This document shows positions 18,734-27,195 of a DNA stretch of 64,000 nt, piece by piece. The notes under the pieces were generated by a model. The model did not search any database. It saw nothing but the letters and a program-made list of their open reading frames with translations, and was not told the origin of the DNA. Each line of letters begins with the position of its first letter. The first letter of the stretch is position 1. Source of the DNA: Hyphococcus sp. (lineage in GTDB: Bacteria > Pseudomonadota > Alphaproteobacteria > Caulobacterales > Parvularculaceae); assembly GCA_028289605.1 (NCBI GenBank), contig JANQON010000012.1, forward strand, positions 62,001-126,000, in the 5' to 3' direction. The translations under genes were made by a program, and so were the position numbers.

Positions 18734-20710
18734 CTACCCTTCGTGTCGCTCCTCTTCGTCAGCCTCGGTCACGACTTCCACGTCTTTCAGCGTCGGCGGC
18801 GCCCAGCCGCGGTCCGACCGTGAATTGAAGCCCCGTCCGCCGCGTTTGAGTTCAGCCTCGCGCTCTTCCCGAATCGCCTTCGCTTTCTCAACATATTCCG
18901 GATTGTCCTGGATCGGAACATCCGCCTTGTAGACCGAGGCGAGCTCGCGCATGGCGTATCGGTCGTCCTGTGCAAACTGGCGCGCCAGGCGTTCGGCCTC
19001 AAAGGGATGAACGCCAAGCGCCTCGAACGCGCAACGTCCTGCGCGCACGCCTGAATCGAACGTCTCGCGAATAATGTCGCGCACGCCGACAGCGTACAAT
19101 TCGTAGACATGCTGACGATCCACGGCCCGGGCAATGACGTGGACATGAGGGTGATGCTTGCAGACATGCCTTGCGAGCTCGGTGATCTGAGCCTTGTCGT
19201 CGATGCAGATAACGAGAATACGCGCGTCTTCGATGCCCGCCGCGTGTATGAGATCGGGTCGCGTCGCGTCGCCGAAAAAGACTTTGACATCGAAGGCCCG
19301 GAGCAATTCCAATTGCTCAGAGGAAAAGTCGAGCACGGTGGTGTCGTGGCCGGCGCCGCGCATCATGCGGTTGACGATGCCACCGAAACGGCCATGGCCT
19401 GCGATGATGATCCCGCCTTCCGGCGTGATTTCATCGGGCTCGCGATCCTGGCCGGCGCTGAAGCGCGGCGCAATCACACGGTCAAAGAGGATAAAGAGAA
19501 GCGGCGTTAGGAGCATCGACAGCGCGACAATCAGCAAAAGCTGATCGGCGACCGCCTGCGGGATGACATTGTTTTGCGTCGTGAAAGACAAAAGCACGAA
19601 CCCGAATTCGCCGGCCTGCGCGAGCCCGAGCGTGAAAAGCCAACGGTCGGCGCCGCGGATGCGGAAAACAAAGGCGAGCGCAAAGAGGATCAGCGCTTTC
19701 AGCGCCATCAGTCCGAGCGTGAGCCCCAGGATGGGCGCAAGGTTTGCGCCGAGCAGTTCAAAATCGACGCTCGCGCCGACCGTGATGAAAAACAACCCGA
19801 GCAAGAGCCCGCGGAATGGGTCGATATCGCTTTCCAACTCATGTCGGTATTCGCTGTTGGCGAGCACGACGCCTGCGAGGAATGCGCCCAACGCCGGCGA
19901 CAGACCGACAAGCGTCATCAACAGGGCGATACCGATAACGCCCAGCAACGCCGCGGCGGTGAACAGCTCGCGCAGACGGGCCCAGGCGATGAACCGGAAT
20001 AGCGGCCGGGTCGCCAGACTGCCGATCAGCACTACCGCTGCGATCGCGCCCAAAGTCGCCAGCACCTGCGCCCAGGCCGGCAAGCTCGCGATCATATTCA
20101 AATTCGTACCGTGACTGTCGCCGCCATGATCGTCCGCGCCGTGGTCCGCTGCGCCATGTCCGTCTGCGGCCGCGCCATGGGCGGCGTCCGCCAGCTCCGG
20201 CAGAACGAGCAACGGCAGGATCGCAAGGATCGGGATCACAGCGATGTCCTGAAACAACAGGACGGAGAAACTCGACTGACCGCCGTCGCTCTTCATCAGG
20301 CCCTTCTCATTCAGCGTTTGCAGAACGATGGCGGTTGACGACAGCGCCAGGACGAAGCCGATGGCGAGCGCCACGGTCCAGGGCTGGCCGAGGATCATGG
20401 CGACGCCCATCACCGCCGCAATGGTCAAGCCGACCTGCAGGCCGCCGAGACCCAGAAGTCTGTTGCGCATGCCCCAGAGAAGTTTCGGCTCAAGTTCGAG
20501 GCCGACAAGAAACAGCATCATGACCACGCCGAATTCGGCGAAATGCTGGATGGCGATGACATCGACATTGAGCGCGGCCAGGAGCGGGCTGATCGCAATG
20601 CCGGCGATGAGATAACCGAGCACCGATCCGAGGCCGAGGCGCGACGCGATGGGCACCGCGATAACGCCGGCGCAGAGAAAAATGAATGACAACAGCAAGA
20701 AGTCGCCCAT
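18734..20710 (-). CDS. CPA2 monovalent cation/proton antiporter, KefB/KefC type
   Basis: 658 aa. About 12 membrane segments (1-412) are followed by a TrkA-N/RCK domain whose nucleotide loop is GHGRFGG (438-444), and a charged C-terminal tail. LVGLELEPKLLW and FQDIAVIPILA are typical of KefB/KefC. A histidine-containing loop (His178, 185, 190, 195, 200) lies between membrane segments and is unusual. A KefF-like flavoprotein is encoded 4 bp upstream, so this is probably glutathione-gated K+ efflux protecting against electrophiles. Confidence 0.92.
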   Translation of the reverse strand: MGDFLLLSFIFLCAGVIAVPIASRLGLGSVLGYLIAGIAISPLLAALNVDVIAIQHFAEFGVVMMLFLVGLELEPKLLWGMRNRLLGLGGLQVGLTIAAVMGVAMILGQPWTVALAIGFVLALSSTAIVLQTLNEKGLMKSDGGQSSFSVLLFQDIAVIPILAILPLLVLPELADAAHGAAADGHGAADHGADDHGGDSHGTNLNMIASLPAWAQVLATLGAIAAVVLIGSLATRPLFRFIAWARLRELFTAAALLGVIGIALLMTLVGLSPALGAFLAGVVLANSEYRHELESDIDPFRGLLLGLFFITVGASVDFELLGANLAPILGLTLGLMALKALILFALAFVFRIRGADRWLFTLGLAQAGEFGFVLLSFTTQNNVIPQAVADQLLLIVALSMLLTPLLFILFDRVIAPRFSAGQDREPDEITPEGGIIIAGHGRFGGIVNRMMRGAGHDTTVLDFSSEQLELLRAFDVKVFFGDATRPDLIHAAGIEDARILVICIDDKAQITELARHVCKHHPHVHVIARAVDRQHVYELYAVGVRDIIRETFDSGVRAGRCAFEALGVHPFEAERLARQFAQDDRYAMRELASVYKADVPIQDNPEYVEKAKAIREEREAELKRGGRGFNSRSDRGWAPPTLKDVEVVTEADEEERHEG

Positions 20711-20714
20711 GGGA

Positions 20715-21326
20715 TCAGTCTCCGATCAAGCTGTCGAGATGGCCGACTTCGACAATGCCGAGACTGTCGGCGCGCTCGAAATCATAGGCGTCGTCGCGCA
20801 GCGCGGTTAAGAGCCGGCGATACCCCTCCGCATGGGGCGGGATGCGCCCGTCGTCGGCGGCGAGCAATGACCCGTAAAGCGCATAGGGCGCGGCGAAACG
20901 CATTTGGCAGAGCCCCGCGGTACGCTCAAGCGGCGTTAAGAAGGTGCGGAGCGGATAATGTTGATAGCCGTTTGGCGTATACGCTTCAGCCGGCCCCGCG
21001 GCGGTCAATGCGAACATCATCACTTTGCCGTCCAGACGGTCGCCGCCGGCGCCGTAGGCGAAGCCGTGCTCCAGCGTCAGGTCGATCCACTCCTTCACAA
21101 GCGCCGGCGTGGAATACCAGAACAGCGGGCACTGAAAGAGGATGACGTCGTGATCGATGAGACGCTGTTGCTCGCGCTCGATATCGATATTGAAGCGCGG
21201 GTATTCTGCGTAAAGATCGACAAATGTGACACCTTCAACCGGCCGGCACGCCGCAACCATCGCTTCGTTCGCGCGGCTGAAGCGCTGGCCGGGATGGGCA
21301 TAATATACGATTAGCTTCGCCAACAT
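20715..21326 (-). CDS. KefF-like NAD(P)H oxidoreductase, antiporter ancillary subunit
   Basis: 203-aa flavodoxin-fold quinone reductase of the NQO1/KefF/YheR group. Visible are the N-terminal VYYAHPG strand-loop, FQCPLFWYSTPA and a GYQHYPLRTFL region. In E. coli KefF activates KefC; here the gene precedes the KefC-type gene by 4 bp. The ATG at 21326 was used; a TTG three codons upstream is possible. GGAG lies just before it. Confidence 0.9.
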   Translation of the reverse strand: MLAKLIVYYAHPGQRFSRANEAMVAACRPVEGVTFVDLYAEYPRFNIDIEREQQRLIDHDVILFQCPLFWYSTPALVKEWIDLTLEHGFAYGAGGDRLDGKVMMFALTAAGPAEAYTPNGYQHYPLRTFLTPLERTAGLCQMRFAAPYALYGSLLAADDGRIPPHAEGYRRLLTALRDDAYDFERADSLGIVEVGHLDSLIGD

Positions 21327-21642
21327 GTTCTCCAATCAAATCCTCGATACGCCCGCACGTCCCCGTTCCCGAAATCGACAAAAGTCAGGCGACGCATGCT
21401 CAACTGCCAGGGAGAGAAACGCTCGGGACCGCATCGAACCGCCTCGGGAACTGCCGACGCGAGGCCCACATTTACCATAGCTTTGCGGCGACGGAAGAGG
21501 GCTGACGCGGCGGCGGTCGGAGATCGCTTCGAAACGCTTCCGAAACCAGTCTTAACCGTCCGTATAAGAATCAAGGCTGATCCCTCAGAATTCGGCCGCA
21601 TACTTAACGGGGCGGTAAGGTAAACGCGGTATTGGTGCGTCT
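21327..21642. other. Intergenic region of about 316 bp, no gene seen
   Basis: It lies between the divergent KefF-like and PilZ genes. Short open frames on both strands show no family likeness or ribosome sites. A TATAAG hexamer near 21567 could be a -10 box for the PilZ gene, but no convincing -35 was found. Confidence 0.4.
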
Positions 21643-21981
21643 ATGGGAAAGACGATTCTCAATAACATCGAAAGCCGGCTGCAGGCCGCCAAGGTCATGC
21701 CGCTGAGGGATTTCGATCTGGTCCGCGTCCCGCGGCGGGCGTCAGAACGCATTCCGACATGTCTTTTCGGGCTGGCCGTGACCGATGACGGGCGCGAGCA
21801 GAAATGCATCGTTCAGGATCTCAACGAAAACGGCGCCGGCGTTTCCATGGGCGGTATCGATACGCTGCCCGACGAATTCACGCTGGTCATTGACGGCTGC
21901 GAGGCGCCGACCCGCGTGCGCCTGATCTGGCGGAACAACAAGGACGCCGGCGTTGAATTCATCAAGAGCCGGACGAACTAG
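21643..21981 (+). CDS. PilZ-domain protein
   Basis: 112-aa single-domain protein. It has an arginine cluster (RVPRRASERI, about 29-37) followed by a DLNENGAGVSMGG turn, the position of the (D/N)xSxxG motif of PilZ c-di-GMP receptors. The second motif has Asn where Ser is usual, so c-di-GMP affinity is uncertain. It stands alone. A GGDEF cyclase is encoded about 8 kb away. Confidence 0.8.
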   Translation: MGKTILNNIESRLQAAKVMPLRDFDLVRVPRRASERIPTCLFGLAVTDDGREQKCIVQDLNENGAGVSMGGIDTLPDEFTLVIDGCEAPTRVRLIWRNNKDAGVEFIKSRTN

Positions 21982-22021
21982 CGTCCGCTTCATGCGCCCG
22001 CTGGGGCGCACCGCGCCGCCC

Positions 22022-22216
22022 CTACATCTTAAACAGCTTTTCGGCCTCGCTGCGCGACGATCCGCGATCTTTCAGCGCCGCCTCGCATCGGACGATCTCC
22101 GCCTTTAGAGCCGCGATGCGTTCCTCCAGATCGCCGACGGAAAGCGTGTAAAGGTCCTGTTTCTTCAGGTCGCCGAGGGTGAGGTCCGGCGAGTCACGGA
22201 GCGGTTCGTCGTCCAT
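22022..22216 (-). CDS. DUF1192 family small protein
   Basis: 64-aa acidic/coiled-coil protein (MDDEPLRD start, then LSVGDLEERIAALKAEIVRC heptads). DUF1192 proteins are common in alphaproteobacteria and have no known function. The ATG follows a 91-bp region shared with the divergent quinone oxidoreductase gene. Confidence 0.85.
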   Translation of the reverse strand: MDDEPLRDSPDLTLGDLKKQDLYTLSVGDLEERIAALKAEIVRCEAALKDRGSSRSEAEKLFKM

Positions 22217-22307
22217 GGGGCGCGTCCTTGCCTTGCTGCTTGCGCACAGTTTGCGTAAATCCGCACGCCGGTTCAAGAATAGCGATCGCAGCCCTGGGAC
22301 CCCTGAC

Positions 22308-23300
22308 ATGACTGATTTGCCCGCCGACATGCTCGTCATTGAAATCGCTGAGCCTGGCGGGCCGGAGGTCCTGCGGGAAACTCGCCGGCCTGTCCCCTCT
22401 CCCGGACCGAACGAAGCGCTGATCCGTATCCGCGCCGCCGGCGTCAATCGCCCGGAGGTGCTGCAGCGCAAAGGGCTCTATCCGCCGCCGCCCGGCGCAA
22501 CCGACATCCCGGGCCTGGAATGCGCCGGCGAGATCGCCGCCGTCGGCGCTGACGTCGCATCGGTCAAGATCGGCGATCCGGTCTGTGCGCTGCTGCCCGG
22601 GGGCGGATATGGCGAATACGCCGTGGTCGACGCCGGCTCGTGCTTGCGGGTTCCCGCCGGCCTGTCGATGGAAGAGGCCGCAGCCCTGCCGGAAACCGTG
22701 TTCACCGTTTATGCGAACATATTCGACGACGCCGACCTGCAGCCCGGCGAAACCCTTCTCGTCCACGGGGGAACAAGCGGCATCGGCGTCACGGCGATCC
22801 TGCTCGCCAAGGCGAATGGCGCAAGGGTGATCGCGACCGCCAGCAGCGATGAGAAAACCGCCGCCTGCCTCAAGATCGGCGCGGACGCCGCCTACCGCTA
22901 TGATGAGGACAAATGGGAGGCGTCGATCGCCGAGGACGGCGGCGCAGACGTGGTTCTCGATATGGCGGGCGGCGACTTTTTTGCGCGCAATCTGGCTTGC
23001 CTTAATCCCGGCGGACGCCACGTTTCGATCGCGTTCTTGCGGGGACCCGAGGGCGCCGTGAACATTTTCGATATCATGCGCAAACGCCTGCGCCTTTCGG
23101 GCTCGACTATGAAAGCCCGCCCGCCTGAAGAGAAGGCGCGGCTTGCCGTCGGCATTCAGGACCGGATCTGGCCGCTGATCGAAAATGGCGCGGCGCGGCC
23201 CGTCATCGACAAAGTTTTCCCGCTGGAAGAGGCCGCGAAAGCCCACGAACGCATGGAAGCCGGCCGTCATATCGGAAAAATCGTTCTGAAAGTCGCCTGA
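22308..23300 (+). CDS. NAD(P)H quinone oxidoreductase, zinc-free MDR family
   Basis: 330 aa, PIG3/zeta-crystallin type. N-terminal GroES-like region with RIRAAGVNRPEVLQRKG and YPPPPGATDIPGLECAGEI; Rossmann motif HGGTSGIGVTAILLAK near residues 144-160. No zinc-binding cysteines are seen. It reduces quinones or enones with NADPH (family knowledge). The start is the ATG of MTDLPADMLV; a longer frame upstream overlaps the divergent DUF1192 gene. Confidence 0.92.
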   Translation: MTDLPADMLVIEIAEPGGPEVLRETRRPVPSPGPNEALIRIRAAGVNRPEVLQRKGLYPPPPGATDIPGLECAGEIAAVGADVASVKIGDPVCALLPGGGYGEYAVVDAGSCLRVPAGLSMEEAAALPETVFTVYANIFDDADLQPGETLLVHGGTSGIGVTAILLAKANGARVIATASSDEKTAACLKIGADAAYRYDEDKWEASIAEDGGADVVLDMAGGDFFARNLACLNPGGRHVSIAFLRGPEGAVNIFDIMRKRLRLSGSTMKARPPEEKARLAVGIQDRIWPLIENGAARPVIDKVFPLEEAAKAHERMEAGRHIGKIVLKVA

Positions 23301-23441
23301 GCCGCCTTGGCGGGGACCCCGCGAACGGCTATATGCGGCCCGTGACGCGTTCATCGCGTCGCCGCTTTCCCCGAAAAATCCGGCGGTTAGCGCGGCGGCC
23401 CTCCAAGGCCAGCCGGTGATAACGTCTATTTGGAGATACTC

Positions 23442-24131
23442 ATGTCCGACCGCCCATTGATGCCCATCGCCACCGCCGTCTGGCTGATCGACAACACCTC
23501 GCTCAGCTTCGACCAGATCGCCGACTTCTGCGCCCTGCATCCGTTGCAGGTGAAAGGCATTGCGGACGGCGATGTCGGCGCCGGCGTCCGCGGCATCGAT
23601 CCGATCACGACCCATCAGCTGACGCGCGAAGAAATCGAAAAGGCGCAGGCGGACGAGACCTACAGACTTAAACTCTCCAAACCGAAAACGATTGTCGCAG
23701 ACAAACCGCGCAAGGGGCCGAAATACACGCCGGTCTCCAAACGTCAGAACCGGCCTGACGCTATCGCATGGATGGTGCGCAATCACCCGGAAGTGTCCGA
23801 CGCGCAAATCGCCAAACTCCTTGGCACAACCAAAACAACAATCCAGTCTGTACGCGATCGCACCCACTGGAACTCTTCGAACATTCAACCGCAGGATCCG
23901 GTCGGCCTCGGCCTGTGCACGCAGGTCGATCTCGACACTGTCGTGCGCAAGGCGGCGGCGAAACGCGCCAAGCTCCAGCCGGCGCAGCAACCCGAAGGCG
24001 AAAGCCTCAAACCCGCCGAAGATACGACCGCGCCCACGGCGCCCGAGCCTAGCGAAAGCGCCGACAAGATGGGCGAAGTCGATCTGTCGAAAGTCTTCGC
24101 CAATCTCTCCGGCGACGACAAAGAGGGATAG
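23442..24131 (+). CDS. trcR: Cell cycle transcriptional regulator TrcR (DUF1013)
   Basis: 229 aa of the DUF1013 family, named TrcR in alphaproteobacteria. Begins MSDRPLMPIATAVWLIDNT, with HTH-like stretches LSFDQIADFCALHPLQVKGI and DAQIAKLLGTTKTTIQSVRD, and DRTHWN afterwards. The C-terminal 60 residues are Pro/Glu-rich and probably disordered. The ATG follows GGAG. Together with the RcdA-like gene it points to a Caulobacter-like cell-cycle circuit. Confidence 0.92.
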   Translation: MSDRPLMPIATAVWLIDNTSLSFDQIADFCALHPLQVKGIADGDVGAGVRGIDPITTHQLTREEIEKAQADETYRLKLSKPKTIVADKPRKGPKYTPVSKRQNRPDAIAWMVRNHPEVSDAQIAKLLGTTKTTIQSVRDRTHWNSSNIQPQDPVGLGLCTQVDLDTVVRKAAAKRAKLQPAQQPEGESLKPAEDTTAPTAPEPSESADKMGEVDLSKVFANLSGDDKEG

Positions 24132-24258
24132 CCTGGGGGCTTGATCCGCTGGTTGCCGCGCAGGCGGGCGGCGGTGGTGGTTGCGACAAAACTGAGCATG
24201 TCATCACCGGAAAAAGACCGATGATGACGGCGTGTCATTTCTTGGAGACGAAAAACAA

Positions 24259-24357
24259 TGTCGTCCTCGGACTTGTTCCGAGGACCTCAGGCCGCTTGTT
24301 AAATGGCCAGAGATCATCGGGCTGGATTGGGAACGCAATTCAGGCCCGACGATGACA
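24259..24357. repeat. Miniature interspersed repeat with TGTCRTCSTCGG ends
   Basis: About 99 bp in the trcR/outer-membrane-protein gap. Its ends are TGTCGTCCTCGG and the inverted TGTCATCGTCGG. The left arm holds the hairpin TCCTCGGACTTGTTCCGAGGA. A weaker hairpin (24200-24228, GTCATC...GATGAC) precedes it. No gene is seen in 24132-24420. Confidence 0.55.
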
Positions 24358-24420
24358 GTCTTTCAATCGCCAAGGACGCTTCGCGGCCCACGCATCCCCA
24401 AACAGGCGTGCGGACAAGAC

Positions 24421-25497
24421 CTAAAACGCCTTCTGCCAGCCGACGGTCAACGTCCAGTCGGTTTCCAGCTGCGGTCCGTTGAGATCCTGATAGACCGGGA
24501 ACAGGATTTCGACGGCCAAACGATGCCCTTTGATCGCGCCGCGTTGCCCGGCGAAATTGAGGCCGACGCCGACATCGATGCGATCGCCGCCCTGAAAGTC
24601 CGGGTTCGCCGTCTGCACCGGCGCCATTATCGCCGGGTCAATGCCGTCAATCACGTCCTGATTGCGATAAGCGACGCGAGCGGATCCGGCGATCCACGCC
24701 GCCGGCCCCCATTGCGCCCAGGCCGTGGCTTCGTGCTTGTCGCCGAGCGTGTAGCCCTCATCGTTCGTTCCTGTGCGGAACGTTCCGAGGTATTGCGCGC
24801 CCCAGGAAAACTGGTCGCTGAAGCCGGTATAGGTGACGCCGGGCTGCAAATCGAACGTGCCGGATCCGAGCTGCATCGGATAGGGAAGCCGCGGGCTGGG
24901 CGTCGCGCCGGTCGGCGTCAAAATCTGATCGGTTTCGGTGGTCGATCCGGTCGGCAGCGACAGGCCGGCGTTAAGATGGGCGCGATGGCGCACGCCGCCG
25001 GCGCTTGAATCGAGCAATCGCACGAGGGCGGAGACTTTGGTGTCGCCGAAGCCAAAAGTTTCGGTGCGAAATTCGCCGAGAACGTTCGTCCCAACCGGTC
25101 CCTGAAAGGTCACGTGATCCATGCCGTTGTCGATCAACATGCCCATGGCCATCAATGTCAGCCAGTCGGTCGGCGCATACATGGCGCCGAGCATATGCAT
25201 ATCCATCGTCATCTGAAGCGGAACGACTCGCAGGGTCGGCGGCTGCATGGGCGCGCCGAAAAACCGGTTCGGAACCGTGGTGACGATCTCTTCCGGCGAA
25301 ACCGGATCGTCGCCGATCCGCGATCCCTCCATGTCCATGCGCATGAAGCGGTAAGAGAACATCACCTCCCCCGCTTCATGCATGTGGTCGCCCATGACGC
25401 CGATGGGCGCATGGTCTTTGGCGATGGTTGCGCCGTCGGCGAGCGCAGGGGTTGATGCGAACGCCGCAGCGGCGGCGGCAAAACAGATAGCGCGCAT
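24421..25497 (-). CDS. Outer-membrane/transporter-like protein, Met/His-rich
   Basis: 358 aa with a signal peptide (about 1-22). The mature start is rich in Met and His (GVMGDHMHEAGEVMFSYRF, then FMRMDMEG, then MTMDMHMLGAMY), followed by beta-strand-rich sequence ending in aromatic F (VGWQKAF), typical of outer-membrane barrels. Proteins with this pattern are often annotated transporter (phenol MetA-like family) and occur in copper clusters. Last gene of a three-gene minus-strand group with the DUF2946-like and His-rich proteins. The ATG has GGAAGGA just upstream. Confidence 0.82.
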   Translation of the reverse strand: MRAICFAAAAAAFASTPALADGATIAKDHAPIGVMGDHMHEAGEVMFSYRFMRMDMEGSRIGDDPVSPEEIVTTVPNRFFGAPMQPPTLRVVPLQMTMDMHMLGAMYAPTDWLTLMAMGMLIDNGMDHVTFQGPVGTNVLGEFRTETFGFGDTKVSALVRLLDSSAGGVRHRAHLNAGLSLPTGSTTETDQILTPTGATPSPRLPYPMQLGSGTFDLQPGVTYTGFSDQFSWGAQYLGTFRTGTNDEGYTLGDKHEATAWAQWGPAAWIAGSARVAYRNQDVIDGIDPAIMAPVQTANPDFQGGDRIDVGVGLNFAGQRGAIKGHRLAVEILFPVYQDLNGPQLETDWTLTVGWQKAF

Positions 25498-25568
25498 GAT
25501 CCTTCCTTTCCTGGAAAGCGCGAAAACAAAAAAACGAAATTCAAGAAAAGCCGCGAGCGCGGCCAGGA

Positions 25569-25958
25569 TCATGCGTGCGGCGGCGCGCGGGACGGCATGG
25601 GCGGACGCGCCGCATAGGCGGCGACGGGCGCGGTTTCCACCGGGTCCGAAAAGTGCGTCGGAGGAAGCATCGGCGGGGATGCGGGATACGTATTTGTCGC
25701 GGCGCTGATCGCAGTCCGACAAGTCGCGCCGCAAGCGTCGCACGCCTGATTCAAGGGCTCCGCGGGCGCTTCAGTTTCGCCGGTCAGCGCGCTCAGCGGA
25801 ACAGTTTTAGAACCATGCGCAGTGCAGATAACAACGGTGAGCTCGCCCTGGCTGTCCGCTGCGACCGCGACGCCGGGGGGCGTAACCTGCGCAAGCGCGA
25901 AGAGCGCGATCAATGCGCGCGAAATGGCCGCCAAAGCAGGATTGGAATGCCTTCGCAC
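25569..25958 (-). CDS. DUF2946-like cysteine-containing envelope protein
   Basis: 129 aa with an N-terminal hydrophobic segment (about 8-33), then VICTAHG (Cys45, His48) and ACDACGATC (Cys73, 76, 80), resembling DUF2946 proteins of metal-resistance loci. Cys/His spacing suggests metal binding, probably copper (inference). It is 71 bp upstream of the Met/His-rich outer-membrane gene and about 90 bp downstream of the histidine-rich gene. Confidence 0.75.
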   Translation of the reverse strand: MRRHSNPALAAISRALIALFALAQVTPPGVAVAADSQGELTVVICTAHGSKTVPLSALTGETEAPAEPLNQACDACGATCRTAISAATNTYPASPPMLPPTHFSDPVETAPVAAYAARPPMPSRAPPHA

Positions 25959-26048
25959 CGCCGTCCCCGGTTACATCCGTCTTCTTTGTAGGAGATATCG
26001 CGCCCAGGCAAGACGCCGCCGGCCTGGAATTTTGTCGCAGATGCGCCG

Positions 26049-27059
26049 TCAGATCACGGGCGCGGTCATAACCGACAGGTCTTCGACCGGCCCCATCTCT
26101 GTCAAGACGAGAGAGAGGGCGCCGGCTACGTCGTCGGCGTGTGTGTGGTGATGGGCACGTGCTGCATGTGCAGGAAGACTCTCTTCAGGCGCCGTTTGGC
26201 CATGAACATGCTCGCCGGAAACGGTCTCCTCAGGCGTCGCCCCGCCCTCGCCGCCAACATGCGCGGCATGCCCGGTGTGGGCGCTATGCGCCGCATGGCC
26301 GTGACCGACGTGGCCGGCGTGTCCCCCATGTCCTGCGTGCGCAGCATGTGCATTGTGAGAGGCGCCGTCATGGGGCGCCGCGCCGTGATCATGAGCGATG
26401 TGCCGCCCGCGATGGCCATAACTGTCGTCATCTGCAGCGCATGTCATCCCGTCGTGGCCGGCGTGAGCTCCGTGCCGATGCGAGCCGCCAAGCGACTCAT
26501 GTCCGGCGTGACCGGACAGTGCAGCGTGAGCGGCATGTCCGCCATGGTCCGCATAGGCGACGTGACCGTCATGGGCGCGGTCATGACCGACATGGCGCTC
26601 ATGGTCGTCGTGGTCGTGATGATCTTTGAAAATTCGGCTTGCCAAGGGTGAAACATATTCGCCGTGATGCGCGTGCCCGCCTCGGTCGGCGGCGACGTGG
26701 CGATCATGATCATCCGATTGATCCGCCCGAACGTCGGCATGCTCGTGATCATAAAGCGCCTCCGCGGCGACGGGATCGAAGCCCGCGGGATCGCACAGTT
26801 CGGCCAGCGCCAGGAGATCTTCCAGCGAACTCGCCACCGGCAATTCGGATGCGCCCGCCTCTCGGACAGCCGCCTGGGCGTGAACGGCGCCAAAAGCTGC
26901 GAGAACGCCGGCCAAGCCCGTGTACCCGCCCGCCTTTTGGCGCAGCAGGATTTCCTGCAGCGTGGACCGACTGCGGCCTGTCTTGGAGGTCTCAAGACGC
27001 TTGAACGCTCTTACGAGGTTTTCGAATTCGGAAAGCGCCGGCGCGGAATCAACGGTCAT
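26049..27059 (-). CDS. Histidine-rich hypothetical protein
   Basis: 336 aa, not matched to any family I know. Residues 1-105 are helical and normal in composition (one Cys in AELCDPAGF). Residues about 106-315 hold nearly all of some 49 histidines, in irregular GH, AH and DH repeats such as HAGHGGHAGHVGHGHAAH. A short normal tail follows. There is no signal peptide. It is first in a group with DUF2946-like and Met-rich outer-membrane proteins, suggesting metal sequestration or delivery. The opposite strand is open but gives a Met/Cys-rich shadow. Confidence 0.65.
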   Translation of the reverse strand: MTVDSAPALSEFENLVRAFKRLETSKTGRSRSTLQEILLRQKAGGYTGLAGVLAAFGAVHAQAAVREAGASELPVASSLEDLLALAELCDPAGFDPVAAEALYDHEHADVRADQSDDHDRHVAADRGGHAHHGEYVSPLASRIFKDHHDHDDHERHVGHDRAHDGHVAYADHGGHAAHAALSGHAGHESLGGSHRHGAHAGHDGMTCAADDDSYGHRGRHIAHDHGAAPHDGASHNAHAAHAGHGGHAGHVGHGHAAHSAHTGHAAHVGGEGGATPEETVSGEHVHGQTAPEESLPAHAARAHHHTHADDVAGALSLVLTEMGPVEDLSVMTAPVI

Positions 27060-27195
27060 GCGATACTCTGAGAAGCAGCGCCGTGTTATCGCACGCCTTC
27101 GTTTCCATCAGGCGTCGCTCAGTCGAAGAATTTGGCGAAAATTGTAGTAAACAGACTGTAAGGAAAGATCCTTAACGCCTCAGTTCTCTTCCGCG

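Noticed and set aside
22194..23990. 598-codon open frame on the minus strand
   Set aside because: It runs antisense through the quinone oxidoreductase and trcR genes, has no domain pattern and is rich in Arg/Asp typical of GC-rich antisense frames.
26139..26651. Plus-strand Met/Cys-rich frames opposite the His-rich gene
   Set aside because: The Met and Val come from complementing the CAT/CAC histidine codons; no ribosome site and no family pattern.
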